Shown: positions 1 to 4,987, counted from the first letter of the stretch. The stretch is DNA of 6,583 bases from Pseudomonadota bacterium (GCA_009927255.1 RFNJ01000099.1:1-6583); one strand, 5' to 3'. Translations and numbers: made by a program. The notes: a model not told the origin generated them from the sequence alone.

Positions 1-23
1 CCGCCGCTGTTGCCAGCGGCGGG
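1..23 (-). terminator. Hairpin at window edge, probable terminator of the 104-aa gene
   Basis: Bases 1-9 (CCGCCGCTG) pair perfectly with 14-22 (CAGCGGCGG) around a four-base loop, giving a 9-bp GC-rich stem. It begins 14 bases beyond the stop codon of the minus-strand gene ending at 37, the usual place for an intrinsic terminator. The T-run that would confirm it lies outside the window, so the call rests on stem strength and position. Confidence 0.5.
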
Positions 24-36
24 TTCTGCCTAGACC

Positions 37-351
37 TTATAACCACCATTTGAACCATTGCTGGTCTAGGCAGTGGGCCACTTCTTTGTCGCGTTCATAC
101 TGGCCGACCCCCATGTGGTAGTTTAGGGAAGATTGGTCTTCCCATCCACTGCGCATTGCGCGCATTATTACAACTGCTAGTGCCGTAGATCCGGCAAACT
201 GCAATGCCACTATCTGGGTAACTGCAATGCCACCCGGAAAGCCAATCAACCGTTCTAGGCCGATTGTGAAAGCCGCTGCAATCAGGCCTGCCGCTAGCCC
301 GTAAAAAGCTGCTTCGGCAAGACGACGAGAAATGTAACGAACAGCGCTCAT
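37..351 (-). CDS. Small two-helix membrane protein, unknown function (104 aa)
   Basis: I do not recognise a family. The chosen start (MSAVRYISRR) has a clear Shine-Dalgarno AAGGAG six bases upstream of the ATG. A longer reading from a TTG at 441, overlapping the leuS stop by four bases, would add 30 residues but has no comparable ribosome site. The protein has a short basic N-terminus, a hydrophobic stretch at about residues 15-37 and a second at about 43-65. A polar tail of about 40 residues, ending in aromatic residues (QQWFKWWL), follows. It is therefore probably an inner-membrane protein with two spanning helices. It follows leuS on the same strand with an 86-base gap that contains a promoter candidate. 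In many alphaproteobacteria the gene after leuS is lptE; this protein has no lipobox and does not look like LptE. Confidence 0.7.
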   Translation of the reverse strand: MSAVRYISRRLAEAAFYGLAAGLIAAAFTIGLERLIGFPGGIAVTQIVALQFAGSTALAVVIMRAMRSGWEDQSSLNYHMGVGQYERDKEVAHCLDQQWFKWWL

Positions 352-414
352 TTTTTCTCCTTGTCCCCTGCAGAAGAGGGTGAAATTTTTGAAGATGCTG
401 CAGGGAGCTTTATA

Positions 415-441
415 TGTATACTTAGTTTCTATGTTTGTCAA
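415..441 (-). promoter_or_regulatory. Candidate promoter for the 104-aa membrane protein
   Basis: On the minus strand a perfect -35 hexamer TTGACA occupies 441-436 and contains the leuS stop codon. The AT-rich stretch downstream offers TATACA at 420-415 with a short 15-base spacer, or TACATA at 418-413 with a 17-base spacer. The start codon lies at 351. The -35 is excellent but the -10 is ambiguous. Confidence 0.45.
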
Positions 442-3047
442 GTGGTGGTGAGATTGACCAATCTTCCCGGCACGTAGATGGCTTTTTGGAGGGTTTGGTT
501 GGTTAGCCAGCTTTGGGCTTCGGGGGCCAGCTTGGCGGCTTGGATGGCTTGGGCTTCGGTGATTTCCGCTGGGACGGTAAGGCGGGCGCGGAGCTTGCCG
601 TTGACTTGTACCACCAGCGTGATTTCATCGGCTTTGGCGACTTCTGGGTTGTATTCCGGCCATGCGGTTTGGCAGAGCATGGTGGTGTGGCCGAGCTGCT
701 GCCAGAGTTCTTCCGTAATGTGGGGGGCGGCGGGGTTGAGGAGGCGCAGGAGGGCTTCGGTGCCTTCGCGCAGGGTTTGCGGGGATTGTTCGGCGGTGGG
801 TTTGGTGAGGTCGTTGAGAAGCTCCATGCAGGCGGCGACCATGGTGTTGTATTGGAACTTTTCGATGTCTTCGTTGACTTTGCGGATGGTTTGGTGAATT
901 TTGCGGGCCAAAAGCCGGCCGCCGTCGTCCTGCGGACTCTGGCGAGCCAGGCTTTTGTCCGCTTCGCGGGGACAAAGGGTGGCGACTTTGTGGGTGAGGT
1001 TCCAGAGGCGGTTGAGGAAGCGGTGGGCGCCTTCGATGGCGGCTTCGGACCATTCCAAATCGCGCTCGGGCGGGGCGGTGAAGAGGATGAACAGGCGGAG
1101 AGTGTCGGCGCCGTAGCGGGCCAATAAATCATCGGGGCTATCGCCGTTGTTTTTGGATTTACTGATTTTCTCGGCGGGGAGGACTTTGAGGGGCTCGCCG
1201 GTGGTTTTGTGATAGGCGGCTTTCTCACCGTTTTTGGCTTCCTTCCATTCGACTTGGGAGGGATAGATGTATTCGCCCGCAGCGGTTTGGTAGCTGTTGC
1301 CGATGACCATGCCTTGGCAGAGCAGGGCGGCGAAGGGTTCATCGAACGTGAGGTAGCCGCAGTCGCGCAGGGCTTTGGTGAAGAAGCGGGCGTAAAGGAG
1401 GTGGAGGACGGCGTGCTCGATGCCGCCGATGTATTGGTCAACCCCCGCTTGGCCTTGGGGGTTGGTCATCCAGTATTGGACTTTTTGTTTATCGAGCGGT
1501 TCGGTGGCTTCGGGGCACAGGTAGCGGAGGAAATACCAGGAGCTGTCGGTGAAGGTGTCCATTGTGTCGGTTTCGCGCACGGCTTTTTGGCTGCACTTGG
1601 GGCAGGTGGTGTGTTTCCACGTTGGGTGGTTGGCCAGTGGGTTACCGCTGCCGGTGAATTGGACATCTTGCGGGAGGGTGACGGGGAGAGATTCACGGGG
1701 AACTGGCACCACGCCGCAGGTTTGGCAATGGATGAACGGGATGGGAGCACCCCAGTAGCGCTGGCGGCCGATGCCCCAATCGCGCAGGCGCCACTGGGTG
1801 AGGCCTTTGCCCCAGCCTTCGGCTTCGGCTTTGGCGATGATGGTAGCTTTGGCGTCTTCAACCCCCATACCGTTGATGAGGGGAGAGTTGATGAGTGTGC
1901 CTTCGCCCACATAGGGCGCTTGCTGGACGTTTTGGCCTTCGGCGTGGATGACTTCCACAATGGGGAGCTTGTATTTGGTGGCGAAGGCGTGGTCGCGGTC
2001 ATCGTGCGCGGGGACGGACATGATGGCGCCGGTGCCGTAGGTCATCAGCACAAAATTGGCGATATAGATGGGCAGCTTGGCACCAGTGAGGGGGTGGATG
2101 GCGGTGTAGGGGGTTTTGTGGCCCTTCTTTTCGGCTTTATCGATAATTTCTTGGGCGGTGCCGAGCTTGCCTGCGTCTTCGATAAACAAACGGGCTTGGG
2201 GGTCGTTCTGGGCGGCTTGGAGGGCCAGTGGATGTTCTGGTGCGATGGCGCAGAAGGTGGCGCCGTAGAGGGTATCGGGGCGGGTGGTGAAGACTTCTAA
2301 AGTCTTATCCCAGCCTTCAACCTTAAAGCTGAACTGCAGGCCGCGCGATTTGCCGAGCCAATTTTCTTGCATGGTTTTGACGCGGGCGGGCCAGTTGGGG
2401 AGTTTGTCGAGGTCGGCCAGCAGTTCTTCGGCGTAGTTTGTTATCTTCATGAACCATTGGGGCATTTTGCGGCGCTCCACGGCTGCGCCGCTGCGCCAGC
2501 CTTTGCCGTCCACCACTTGTTCGTTGGCGAGCACGGTTTGGTCGACGGGGTCCCAGTTGACCAAGGCTTCGCCGCGATAGACCAAGCCTTTTTCGTAGAG
2601 ACTGATAAACAGATTTTGCTGCGGGCCGTAGTAGTTGGGCAGGCAGCTGGTGATTTCTTTGCTCCAATCGTAGCTCCAGCCGAAGAGGTTCATCACCCGC
2701 TTCATTTCGGCGGTGTTGGCGAGTGTCCATTTTTCCGGGTGGGTTTTGTTTTTAATCGCGGCATTTTCGGCGGGGAGGCCGAAGGCATCCCAGCCCATGG
2801 GGTGCATGACGTTGAAGCCTTTGGCGCGCTTGTAGCGGGCCAAGACATCGCCCAACGTGTAGTTCCGCACGTGGCCGATGTGGAGCACACCGGAGGGGTA
2901 GGGGAGCATTTCCAGCACATAATACTTGGGTTTGGTGGGGTCGGGCTCGGCCTTGAAGGCTTGGGCCTTTTGCCAGGCGGCTTGCCATTTAGGTTCGATT
3001 TGGGTGGGGGTGTATTTGGGGGCTTGGAGGGCGGCGGGTGTATTCAT
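438..3047 (-). CDS. leuS: Leucyl-tRNA synthetase
   Basis: Class I aminoacyl-tRNA synthetase that charges tRNA-Leu with leucine using ATP in the cytoplasm and edits mischarged tRNA. The 869-residue length is normal for bacterial LeuRS. Visible in order: the N-terminal start of the catalytic fold with IEPKWQ at 17-22 and the HIGH signature at 56-59; the inserted editing domain (about 225-415) with the threonine-rich TTRPDT at 254-259 and HDDRD at 348-352; a zinc-binding insert with Cys pairs at 441/444 and 482/485; the second half of the catalytic site with DSSWYFLRY at 501-509; the KMSKS loop as KISKS at 627-631; then the anticodon-binding helices and C-terminal domain. The reading frame is open upstream to 3419, but family alignment fixes the start at the ATG at 3047. 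No Shine-Dalgarno precedes it; see the promoter at 3055-3083. Certain as to family. Confidence 0.98.
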   Translation of the reverse strand: MNTPAALQAPKYTPTQIEPKWQAAWQKAQAFKAEPDPTKPKYYVLEMLPYPSGVLHIGHVRNYTLGDVLARYKRAKGFNVMHPMGWDAFGLPAENAAIKNKTHPEKWTLANTAEMKRVMNLFGWSYDWSKEITSCLPNYYGPQQNLFISLYEKGLVYRGEALVNWDPVDQTVLANEQVVDGKGWRSGAAVERRKMPQWFMKITNYAEELLADLDKLPNWPARVKTMQENWLGKSRGLQFSFKVEGWDKTLEVFTTRPDTLYGATFCAIAPEHPLALQAAQNDPQARLFIEDAGKLGTAQEIIDKAEKKGHKTPYTAIHPLTGAKLPIYIANFVLMTYGTGAIMSVPAHDDRDHAFATKYKLPIVEVIHAEGQNVQQAPYVGEGTLINSPLINGMGVEDAKATIIAKAEAEGWGKGLTQWRLRDWGIGRQRYWGAPIPFIHCQTCGVVPVPRESLPVTLPQDVQFTGSGNPLANHPTWKHTTCPKCSQKAVRETDTMDTFTDSSWYFLRYLCPEATEPLDKQKVQYWMTNPQGQAGVDQYIGGIEHAVLHLLYARFFTKALRDCGYLTFDEPFAALLCQGMVIGNSYQTAAGEYIYPSQVEWKEAKNGEKAAYHKTTGEPLKVLPAEKISKSKNNGDSPDDLLARYGADTLRLFILFTAPPERDLEWSEAAIEGAHRFLNRLWNLTHKVATLCPREADKSLARQSPQDDGGRLLARKIHQTIRKVNEDIEKFQYNTMVAACMELLNDLTKPTAEQSPQTLREGTEALLRLLNPAAPHITEELWQQLGHTTMLCQTAWPEYNPEVAKADEITLVVQVNGKLRARLTVPAEITEAQAIQAAKLAPEAQSWLTNQTLQKAIYVPGRLVNLTTT

Positions 3048-3054
3048 GTGGGGG

Positions 3055-3083
3055 AGAATAGGCGGAAATAGGCGAATTGAAAA
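3055..3083 (-). promoter_or_regulatory. Candidate leuS promoter giving a leaderless transcript
   Basis: On the minus strand TTTTCA (3083-3078, 4/6 to consensus) is followed after exactly 17 bases by TATTCT (3060-3055, 4/6). Only seven bases (CCCCCAC) separate the -10 from the leuS ATG, so transcription would start at or beside the ATG. This would explain the missing ribosome-binding site. The -35 overlaps the end of the upstream terminator. Leaderless mRNAs are known in alphaproteobacteria such as Caulobacter. The assignment here is inference from spacing. Confidence 0.4.
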
Positions 3084-3105
3084 GAGGCACCTTGCGGTGC
3101 CTCTT
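3082..3105 (-). terminator. Intrinsic terminator after the zinc-ribbon-like gene
   Basis: AAGAGGCACC (3082-3091) and GGTGCCTCTT (3096-3105) form a perfect 10-bp stem with a four-base loop, read as GCAA on the minus strand. On that strand the stem runs into TTTTC. On the plus strand it is followed a few bases later by six Ts, so it may work in both directions. It separates the gene ending at 3130 from leuS. Confidence 0.8.
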
Positions 3106-3129
3106 CGCTTTTTTAGTAATTCGGGAAGT

Positions 3130-3498
3130 TTATTCGAGGCCTTCCCTACTGACCGGTATGTAGCGCCGACCACGCTTGATGAAGAGCTGCTCATTGGGGG
3201 TAGCTTGAGCCTGTGCAGCTTCATGGATTTTGCTAGCTTTCTCAAATTTGAGAAAAGCAAGCCTGAGTTCGCGCTGCACTGATTTTTTGGGCTTTTTGGG
3301 GCCGGCTTCTTTGGGTGAGGTATCGTCACTATCAGCGTTAACCCAATTGAAGCTGTTGGGCAGCGTTTCAAACAGTTTGGTGCACTTTTTGTTGCTGCAG
3401 CGGGTAACTTCGTTACCAAACACCCCCCAACCCCCAGCAGAGCCTTGAGTTTGGTTGGAGCAGTGAGGGCAGCGAATTTTGAAGAAGGACTGCGACAT
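3130..3498 (-). CDS. Small zinc-ribbon-like protein, unknown function (122 aa)
   Basis: I do not recognise this family. Four cysteines at residues 10, 13, 34 and 39 (CPHC, then CSNKKC) form a likely zinc-binding ribbon in the first 40 residues. A low-complexity Ser/Pro/Lys linker (about 55-72) follows, then a charged helix-prone stretch (about 72-97) and a basic end containing IKRGRRYIPVSREG. No signal peptide or membrane segment is seen. A nucleic-acid-binding role is plausible for a small basic zinc-ribbon protein but unproven. The ATG at 3498 has GGAG seven bases upstream. In the leader, CTCCG (3506-3510) can pair with CGGAG (3531-3535), which would cover this ribosome site in the transcript. 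A strong terminator follows the gene, so it is probably a single-gene unit wedged between DUF3576 and leuS. Confidence 0.75.
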   Translation of the reverse strand: MSQSFFKIRCPHCSNQTQGSAGGWGVFGNEVTRCSNKKCTKLFETLPNSFNWVNADSDDTSPKEAGPKKPKKSVQRELRLAFLKFEKASKIHEAAQAQATPNEQLFIKRGRRYIPVSREGLE

Positions 3499-3568
3499 GT
3501 GATGTCTCCGTGGTTGGCTGCCGCGATATGCGGAGCTTGAAAACGCAGATGTAGGTATTAACTTAGGC

Positions 3569-3598
3569 TGGATATGCCTTTCGCGTATACGGTGTCAA
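3569..3598 (-). promoter_or_regulatory. Candidate promoter of the zinc-ribbon-like gene
   Basis: On the minus strand a perfect -35 TTGACA occupies 3598-3593. A weak -10, TATCCA, lies at 3574-3569 with an 18-base spacer. The first two bases of the -35 belong to the duplicated target site of the insertion element, so the hexamer existed before insertion and survived it. The -10 is poor, so confidence is moderate. Confidence 0.4.
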
Positions 3599-3604
3599 CT
3601 TTTT
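3597..3604. repeat. Left target-site duplication, AACTTTTT
   Basis: Eight bases immediately outside the left terminal repeat, identical to 5887-5894 just outside the right one. An 8-9 bp AT-rich duplication is typical of IS1-family insertion. Confidence 0.9.
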
Positions 3605-3621
3605 GGTAGTGTCTCAGTTTG
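3605..3621. repeat. Left terminal inverted repeat of the element
   Basis: GGTAGTGTCTCAGTTTG is the exact reverse complement of 5870-5886. Weaker similarity with gaps continues inward for perhaps another ten bases. Like the ends of IS1 itself, it begins with GGT. Confidence 0.92.
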
Positions 3622-3630
3622 AAATTAACA

Positions 3631-3658
3631 TTGACGCCAGAGCCTAATATCCCATACT
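3631..3658 (+). promoter_or_regulatory. Candidate promoter of the folded RNA
   Basis: TTGACG at 3631-3636 (5/6) is followed after 16 bases by CATACT at 3653-3658 (4/6). The predicted start, about seven bases further on at 3665, coincides with the first base pairs of the long closing stem of the RNA, which begins at 3666. That agreement is the best support for this promoter. Confidence 0.5.
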
Positions 3659-3664
3659 TGCATT

Positions 3665-3832
3665 ACGGAGCTTAGAACCTCCTACATTCGGCGTGGCAAC
3701 AGCCGTAACCCGTTGCCTTCCGTGTCTTATGACCGGAGGGCAGTGTTATGTCCAAGGCTCACGCCCAAAAGCGCTGTGCCGTTAATGTAGCGGTTCTAAC
3801 CTCCGGTCGCCTTATAATAGGGCGGCCTTTTT
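3665..3832 (+). ncRNA. Structured small RNA, 6S-like architecture (about 168 nt)
   Basis: The segment has no good reading frame but folds as one long rod. The closing stem pairs CGGAG 3666-3670 with 3801-3805, TTAGAACC 3672-3679 with 3792-3799, CTACATT 3682-3688 with 3784-3790 and CGGC 3689-3692 with 3778-3781, with short mismatches between them and possible G-U continuation to 3697/3773. A central open region follows, with about 13 bases on the 5' side and about 27 on the 3' side; the latter holds a mini-hairpin (GGC 3756-3758, GCC 3763-3765). The apical stem pairs 3711-3722 with 3734-3745 (12 bp including G-U), extended by GTC/GAC around a TTAT loop. A promoter precedes it and an intrinsic terminator ends it. 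Size and the stem-bubble-stem layout match 6S RNA, which binds sigma70 RNA polymerase. I see no sequence identity that proves this, so the name is tentative. Confidence 0.7.
3805..3832 (+). terminator. Intrinsic terminator of the structured RNA
   Basis: GGTCGCC (3805-3811) pairs with GGCGGCC (3821-3827), with one G-U pair, around a nine-base loop, and is followed directly by five Ts (3828-3832). It competes by one base with the closing stem of the RNA. The loop contains TATAAT (3813-3818), but no matching -35 is seen upstream. Confidence 0.75.
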
Positions 3833-3849
3833 AACAGGGAGGTTTAAAC

Positions 3850-3960
3850 ATGGACGACAAAACACACGGCCCCGGTTCGGCCATTATTGTGGTTTATATG
3901 GTGATGGTGATTTACGGGATGCTAATAGGTTTAGGGCTAGGCTGGTATTTGTGGGGATAG
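3850..3960 (+). CDS. Single-helix membrane peptide (36 aa)
   Basis: A very small gene with a strong Shine-Dalgarno (GGGAGG at 3838-3843) ending six bases before the ATG, which is the main reason to believe it is translated. The product has a polar N-terminus (MDDKTHGPGS) and then one continuous hydrophobic segment from about residue 11 to the end, with a Gly-rich face (GLGLGW). It is therefore an all-membrane peptide. No family is recognised. Small toxins, holin-like peptides and regulators of larger membrane proteins all look like this, and the sequence does not choose among them. It starts 17 bases after the terminator of the structured RNA, and its own promoter is not obvious. Confidence 0.6.
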   Translation: MDDKTHGPGSAIIVVYMVMVIYGMLIGLGLGWYLWG

Positions 3961-3967
3961 ATTAGTA

Positions 3968-3997
3968 CTTGACCGCTTAAGCATATAATGCTAAGCT
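3968..3997 (+). promoter_or_regulatory. Promoter/operator box before the 75-aa gene
   Basis: The box CTTGACCGCTTAAGCATA (3968-3985) matches the box before the transposase (5040-5057) at 16 of 18 positions. It starts 36 bases before the ATG, against 37 there. It contains a -35-like TTGACC (3969-3974). A perfect TATAAT lies at 3984-3989, but the spacing to TTGACC is too short for the two to pair; at 17 bases the hexamer is TAAGCT (3992-3997). The sequence is palindrome-rich (GCTTAAGC; AGCAT-ATA-ATGCT), as operators often are. The gene would have a leader of seven bases or less. Confidence 0.5.
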
Positions 3998-4003
3998 GCA
4001 AAC

Positions 4004-4231
4004 ATGAAAAAGATAAAAATACCTTCCGATACGAATCAGCGCGCCAAACGCATTGTTGATATCACCACAGGTGATTATAGCATCCCGCCCATTTCTGAGA
4101 AAAATCCACATGCTGTAGCTTTAGGGCGAGCTGGAGGTCTTAAGGGTGGGAAGGCGCGTGCTGCTAATATGACAGCGGAAGACCGTAAAAAAGCGGCCCA
4201 GAAAGCAGCCCAATCACGGTGGAAAAAATAA
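4004..4231 (+). CDS. Small basic protein with KGG motif, unknown function (75 aa)
   Basis: The product begins MKKIKIPSDTNQRAKRIVDITTG. Its second half carries the run NPHAVALGRAGGLKGGKARA, then a Lys/Ala-rich helix (MTAEDRKKAAQKAAQSRW) ending in basic residues. From memory, short bacterial proteins with this pattern (DxNQxAKxIVDxxTG, then GRxGGxKGGKARA, then an AQxAAxxRW tail) are common and annotated only as hypothetical. The basic, Ala/Lys-rich tail resembles histone H1-type tails and suggests nucleic-acid binding, but this is inference. No Shine-Dalgarno is visible before the ATG, in keeping with a very short leader from the promoter at 3968-3997. It shares that upstream box with the transposase, suggesting the two are controlled together. 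Confidence 0.75.
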   Translation: MKKIKIPSDTNQRAKRIVDITTGDYSIPPISEKNPHAVALGRAGGLKGGKARAANMTAEDRKKAAQKAAQSRWKK

Positions 4232-4266
4232 CTATCTACACCCTTATCACGTTGTCACAAATGCTA

Positions 4267-4295
4267 TTGACATGAACGTTGATACTTTATATAAT
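4267..4295 (+). promoter_or_regulatory. Perfect sigma70-type promoter
   Basis: TTGACA (4267-4272) and TATAAT (4290-4295) are both exact consensus, separated by the ideal 17 bases. Transcription should start near 4302 and produce a leader of about 94 bases before the ATG at 4396. It is by far the strongest-looking promoter in the window and probably also supplies the tRNA downstream. Confidence 0.85.
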
Positions 4296-4310
4296 AGAAC
4301 CACAAATAAA

Positions 4311-4376
4311 AAGCCGTGGGCTTTTTGGGGCTGAAAGTTTTGGAAGACCAACCAGCGCCAAGGACATCCACGGCTT
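4311..4376 (+). promoter_or_regulatory. Folded 5' leader of the 157-aa gene
   Basis: Nested pairing makes a rod-shaped hairpin in the leader RNA: AAGCCGTGG (4311-4319) with CCACGGCTT (4368-4376), then TTGGGGCTG (4325-4333) with CAGCGCCAA (4353-4361) with one mismatch, then TTGG/CCAA (4340-4343, 4348-4351) around AAGA. It ends six bases before the ribosome site AGGAAGGA (4381-4388). AAGGACATC occurs both inside the hairpin (4360-4368) and at the ribosome site (4384-4392), so a decoy or switching role is possible. No known riboswitch class is recognised. Confidence 0.55.
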
Positions 4377-4395
4377 ACATAGGAAGGACATCGTT

Positions 4396-4869
4396 ATGGA
4401 TAACCAAAACAACATCTTCGCCTTGCAGAATAACTCTGTGGGGCCAAAGATGCAAGAACAAAGTAAGTTGCGGCTCATAGCTGACTTGGTACAGCGTATT
4501 GAAAATAACACATTAAAGATTCAAGAACTTCAATCTGATAACGATGTTATTCAAGGGGCTATAGATAATCTTAAAAATTCAACTATTACTAAAAGTCTCG
4601 AATCACCAATAAGTAAACCTGTTTCTGATGATTTTGGTGCAAAAATAAAACAAGCAATTCAACAGTATGGAGACAATTCGGGTATGACAATTTCTTCTCT
4701 TCAGAGTGTGTTGGGTATGGGGGAAGATAAATCTGCTTGGATGCTTGTTAGTCGCGCTGTACTTGAAGAACTAAAAAAAGGTTCACTAGTTCAAGCCAAT
4801 TTCCCAAATAAGCGCAACAAACGTTTCAAACTTACACAACAAGGGGAGTTAGATATCCTAGGATTGTAA
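4396..4869 (+). CDS. Coiled-coil protein with possible winged-helix C-terminus (157 aa)
   Basis: I do not recognise a named family. The start at 4396 (MDNQNNIFAL) is chosen because AGGAAGGA lies seven bases upstream. The same frame is open back to 4279, but that extension would begin inside the promoter's -10 region. Residues about 20-57 form a likely coiled coil (LRLIADLVQRIENNTLKIQE and following, rich in N/Q/D). A Ser/Pro-rich linker (about 60-77) follows. The last 75 residues have the order helix, TISSLQSVLG turn-helix, a longer helix (VSRAVLEELKKG) and a basic hairpin-like stretch (NKRNKRFKLTQQG), which fits a winged helix-turn-helix. A DNA-binding regulator of the element is a reasonable guess, but only that. 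It is driven by the perfect promoter at 4267, has a structured leader, and is followed 42 bases after its stop by tRNA-Asn. Codon use is clearly more AT-rich than in leuS. Confidence 0.75.
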   Translation: MDNQNNIFALQNNSVGPKMQEQSKLRLIADLVQRIENNTLKIQELQSDNDVIQGAIDNLKNSTITKSLESPISKPVSDDFGAKIKQAIQQYGDNSGMTISSLQSVLGMGEDKSAWMLVSRAVLEELKKGSLVQANFPNKRNKRFKLTQQGELDILGL

Positions 4870-4877
4870 GAATGAAA

Positions 4878-4901
4878 AACCGCCTGTTCAAGCAGGCGGT
4901 T
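4878..4901. terminator. Hairpin between the 157-aa gene and tRNA-Asn
   Basis: AACCGCCTG (4878-4886) and CAGGCGGTT (4893-4901) form a perfect 9-bp stem with a six-base loop, nine bases after the stop codon. On the plus strand it is followed by ACTAC and lacks a T-run, so readthrough into the tRNA is expected. On the minus strand it is followed by TTTTC after a stem already ending in TT, a proper terminator that would stop antisense transcription entering the passenger block. Confidence 0.55.
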
Positions 4902-4911
4902 ACTACAACGT

Positions 4912-4987
4912 GCGGCGGTAGTTCAATTGGCAGAACGCCAGACTGTTAATCTGGAAGTTGGGGGTTCAAGCCCCCTCCGCCGCGCCA
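4912..4987 (+). tRNA. tRNA-Asn (anticodon GTT)
   Basis: A complete 76-base cloverleaf. The acceptor stem GCGGCGG (4912-4918) pairs perfectly with CCGCCGC (4977-4983). The D arm has stem GTTC/GAAC (4921-4924, 4933-4936). The anticodon stem CCAGA/TCTGG (4938-4942, 4950-4954) encloses loop CTGTTAA with anticodon GTT at 4945-4947. The variable region has five bases. The T stem GGGGG/CCCCT (one G-U pair) encloses TTCAAGC. Discriminator G is at 4984 and CCA is encoded at 4985-4987. Nothing in it looks broken, so it should be chargeable by asparaginyl-tRNA synthetase. It lies wholly inside the IS1-family element. It has no promoter of its own that I can see and is probably cotranscribed with the 157-aa gene. 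Its D-arm (GTTCAATTGGCAGAAC) is not the GCTC...GAGC form I associate with alphaproteobacterial tRNA-Asn, hinting at foreign origin. Confidence 0.96.

Noticed and set aside
1209..2300. Long plus-strand open frame (363 codons) antisense to leuS
   Set aside because: It lies wholly within leuS and has a Gly/Ala/Val-rich translation typical of the reverse strand of GC-rich coding DNA. It has no ribosome site, and LeuRS is unambiguous on the other strand.
3048..3419. N-terminal extension of LeuRS in the same open frame
   Set aside because: It would add 124 residues foreign to LeuRS, cross the terminator at 3082-3105 and overlap the zinc-ribbon gene. The family start at 3047 fits.
3813..3818. TATAAT in the terminator loop as a promoter for the 36-aa gene
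   Set aside because: No -35 hexamer occurs at suitable spacing, and the sequence is needed as the loop of the terminator. Not excluded, but not supported.
4279..4395. 39-residue N-terminal extension of the 157-aa protein
   Set aside because: Its start lies inside the promoter spacer, upstream of the predicted transcript start, and the region is better explained as a folded leader with a good ribosome site before 4396.
4917..4922. GGTAGT in the tRNA as an internal copy of the left element end
   Set aside because: Only six bases match the 17-bp terminal repeat, and they belong to the acceptor-D arm junction of the tRNA. No duplication or further similarity follows.
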